From contig CAUZDY010000009.1 of NCBI GenBank assembly GCA_963578805.1, positions 23,017 through 87,016 of the forward strand: a DNA stretch of 64,000 nt, in the 5' to 3' direction. Shown piece after piece: positions 62,366 through 64,000 of this stretch (position 1 is its first letter; each line of letters begins with the position of its first letter). Below the pieces are notes generated by a model. It saw nothing but the letters and a program-made list of their open reading frames with translations, made no database searches and was not told the origin of the DNA. Both the position numbers and the translations under genes were made by a program. This DNA comes from CAUZIB01 sp963578805. Its GTDB lineage: Bacteria > Acidobacteriota > Vicinamibacteria > Vicinamibacterales > UBA8438.

Positions 62366-64000
62366 CTACTGTCGGTCTAGTATCTGCTCGATCTCGTCCA
62401 TCACCCGGTCCATCCGGGCGATCAGAGCATCGTACGGGGCATCTGTTGCGAGGTCGATCCCATATTCCTGCAACAGCTCGTAGGCGTGGCGAGACCCACC
62501 GGCTGACAGCACGGCAAGATAGTCGTCGCGGGCCTGATCGTCTCCGTCAAGAAACCGCTCGGCGAACATCGTTCCACCCGCAATCGAGGTCGCGTATTGG
62601 AAGACGTAGAAGTTGCGGTAGAAGTGAGGGATGAACGCCCACTCGACCGCATAAGCCGGATCGTATGTGAGCACCCCTTCATCGGACCCGTGGTACTGCC
62701 GAACCAGCTGCTCGTAAAGCTCCGTCATTCTGGCGCCCGACAAGGCCTCGCCAGCCTCAACAAGCTCATGAATCCTGAGTTCGAACTCCGCAAACATGGT
62801 CTGGCGAAAAAAAGTTCCACGCACCGCTTCGAGTGCGGTCCCGAGATAGTACAGACGCTCTTGGTCGGAGATGTCCTTCGACAGCATGTGCTCCTGGAGC
62901 AGCACCTCGTTGGTTGTCGATGCGATCTCGGCCGTGAACGTTGCATAGCCAGCCGTTTCGTAGGGATTTTGAGCCTGGGACAGCAACGTGTGGAGGGCAT
63001 GTCCCCACTCGTGGACGAAGGTGGAGACGTCGTCATAGACACCGTTGTAGTTGAGCAGAAGATAGGGATGCACGTCGTAGACGGCGCCGTACATGTAGGC
63101 GCCCGACGCCTTTCCCTCTTGCGGATACACGTGCATCCAGTTACCCGACAGTGCTTCCCTCAACACGTCAACATACGCGGCTCCGAGCGGCGCCGCCGAC
63201 GCCAGCGCCAGCTGCTTCGATTCGTCGAGGCTGAACGTGCGATCTGAAGCAACCAGCGGCGGGTAGATGTCGTAGTACGCGAGGTCATCGACACCCAGCA
63301 TCCGCTCGCGGAGCCGGAAGTAACGATGAAGCGACGGTAAATGCCGGTGGGTCGACGCGATCAGCGTGCGGTAGACCTCGACCGGGATGTTGGGCCCCGA
63401 CAACGCCGCGTGCAGCGCGCTATCGTACTTGCGCACTTTCGCCCTGAACACATGAGCTTTGACCTGAGTATCGAGCGTCTGCCCCAGAGTGGCCTCATAC
63501 CCCTTCCAGCTTTTCCAAAAACTGTCAAAAACGCGCTTGCGGTCGTCCCTGTTCTGGGATGCTCGGTGAAGCGAGTACGCCGCCTGGTTCAACCGGACCT
63601 CTTCTCCACCCGAGAGTGTGACCGTAGGGAATGGCAGATCCGAGCTCGACAGCATCGCGTAGATTCGTTCCGGTCCCTGCACCACCGGACCGGTCGCGGC
63701 GATGATCTGCTCAGCCTCGCTCGAGAGTGTGTGGGGTTCTTGCCTCAGGATATTTCGAAGGTTGAACGCGTGCTTCGCCAGACCTGGGTCTTCGGCGATA
63801 TAACGCGCGACCGTCTCCGAACCGACCCCGAGCAGCTCCGGTGACACGAAGCTCGTCGCCTCCCCGAACTCCGAGAGCAGCGACGCCGCAACGCTTCGTC
63901 TCTCCTGGTGTTCGGCGACCCGGCGGTCTTCGTCGGCTTTGAGAAACGCATACACGTACAGCCTGGCGAGCTCCTTGTCTGACGCACTGATCGCGTCAAG
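62366..64000 (-). CDS. pepF: M3 family oligoendopeptidase F, 5' end beyond window
   Basis: At least 544 residues are visible and the frame is open to the right edge, so the N-terminus is missing. The zinc motif HEWGH is encoded at 62999-63013 within FVHEWGHALH. Before it lie the M3 substrate segment GNWMHVYPQEGKASGAYMYG (20 residues) and Tyr/His-rich YDVHPYLLLNYNG. Downstream are FAEFELRIHELVEAGE and YAVEWAFIPHFYRNFYVFQYA-like helices of PepF. It cleaves medium-size peptides in the cytosol. It converges with the AtoE-like gene over 98 bp. Confidence 0.91.
   Translation of the reverse strand, partial: LDAISASDKELARLYVYAFLKADEDRRVAEHQERRSVAASLLSEFGEATSFVSPELLGVGSETVARYIAEDPGLAKHAFNLRNILRQEPHTLSSEAEQIIAATGPVVQGPERIYAMLSSSDLPFPTVTLSGGEEVRLNQAAYSLHRASQNRDDRKRVFDSFWKSWKGYEATLGQTLDTQVKAHVFRAKVRKYDSALHAALSGPNIPVEVYRTLIASTHRHLPSLHRYFRLRERMLGVDDLAYYDIYPPLVASDRTFSLDESKQLALASAAPLGAAYVDVLREALSGNWMHVYPQEGKASGAYMYGAVYDVHPYLLLNYNGVYDDVSTFVHEWGHALHTLLSQAQNPYETAGYATFTAEIASTTNEVLLQEHMLSKDISDQERLYYLGTALEAVRGTFFRQTMFAEFELRIHELVEAGEALSGARMTELYEQLVRQYHGSDEGVLTYDPAYAVEWAFIPHFYRNFYVFQYATSIAGGTMFAERFLDGDDQARDDYLAVLSAGGSRHAYELLQEYGIDLATDAPYDALIARMDRVMDEIEQILDRQ

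Noticed and set aside
1..64000. CRISPR arrays, tRNA or rRNA genes, transposases, integrases
   Set aside because: No regularly spaced direct repeats, T-loop-like GGTTCRAAT patterns in gaps, or DDE/tyrosine recombinase motifs were found by eye.

Overview
The window reads as chromosomal DNA of a Gram-negative, GC-rich bacterium, most likely Acidobacteriota of the Vicinamibacteria type. This is inferred from gene content, not from a marker search. Supporting features are lpxB (lipid A), TonB-dependent receptors with an N-terminal carboxypeptidase-regulatory domain, Tat-exported PLP and RidA proteins, paired M16 peptidases and a decayed copy of a protein family typical of that phylum. No tRNA, rRNA, CRISPR array, integrase or insertion sequence was recognised.

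Layout. 1-5.3 kb: the end of a class V aminotransferase, an octopine-dehydrogenase-like enzyme, a Tat-exported SelA-fold PLP protein followed by a Tat-exported RidA protein, and a PQQ-type sugar dehydrogenase. 5.4-12.5 kb (minus strand): a decayed gene, an M23 peptidase, and a tight run of chlorite-dismutase-like protein, atypical Nramp-like transporter, ketopantoate-reductase-like and formyl-CoA-transferase-like enzymes, with a PAS-GAF membrane protein upstream. 12.6-23.7 kb: small proteins, class I aldolase, lytic transglycosylase, a GGT/esterase pair divergent from a TAXI-TRAP importer, and a ferritin-like protein. 23.8-41.2 kb: housekeeping and envelope genes (ettA, dinB, rsgA, queG, lpxB, an ABC exporter, M16 pair), a coupled Zn-peptidase/ATP-grasp pair, an amidohydrolase lacking two usual metal ligands, and a site-2-protease pseudogene.

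42.6-59.3 kb is the most striking part: thirteen consecutive minus-strand genes. In transcription order they are two TonB receptors; then AAA ATPase, DUF58 protein, BatD/MxaA-like protein, VWA protein, TPR-like protein and VWA protein; then a LolA-like protein, two FtsX permeases, a LolD-like ATPase and an outer-membrane barrel. The middle six follow the order mxaR-S-A-C-K-L known from methylotroph methanol dehydrogenase maturation, but no methanol dehydrogenase gene is in the window. The block looks like an envelope programme coupling uptake, cofactor or metal insertion and outer-membrane delivery.

59.5-64 kb: an OFA-family transporter, an AtoE-type fatty acid transporter and an M3 oligopeptidase running off the window. 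Many start codons were chosen from Shine-Dalgarno spacing, ATGA/GTGA overlaps or signal peptides, and these are noted per gene.
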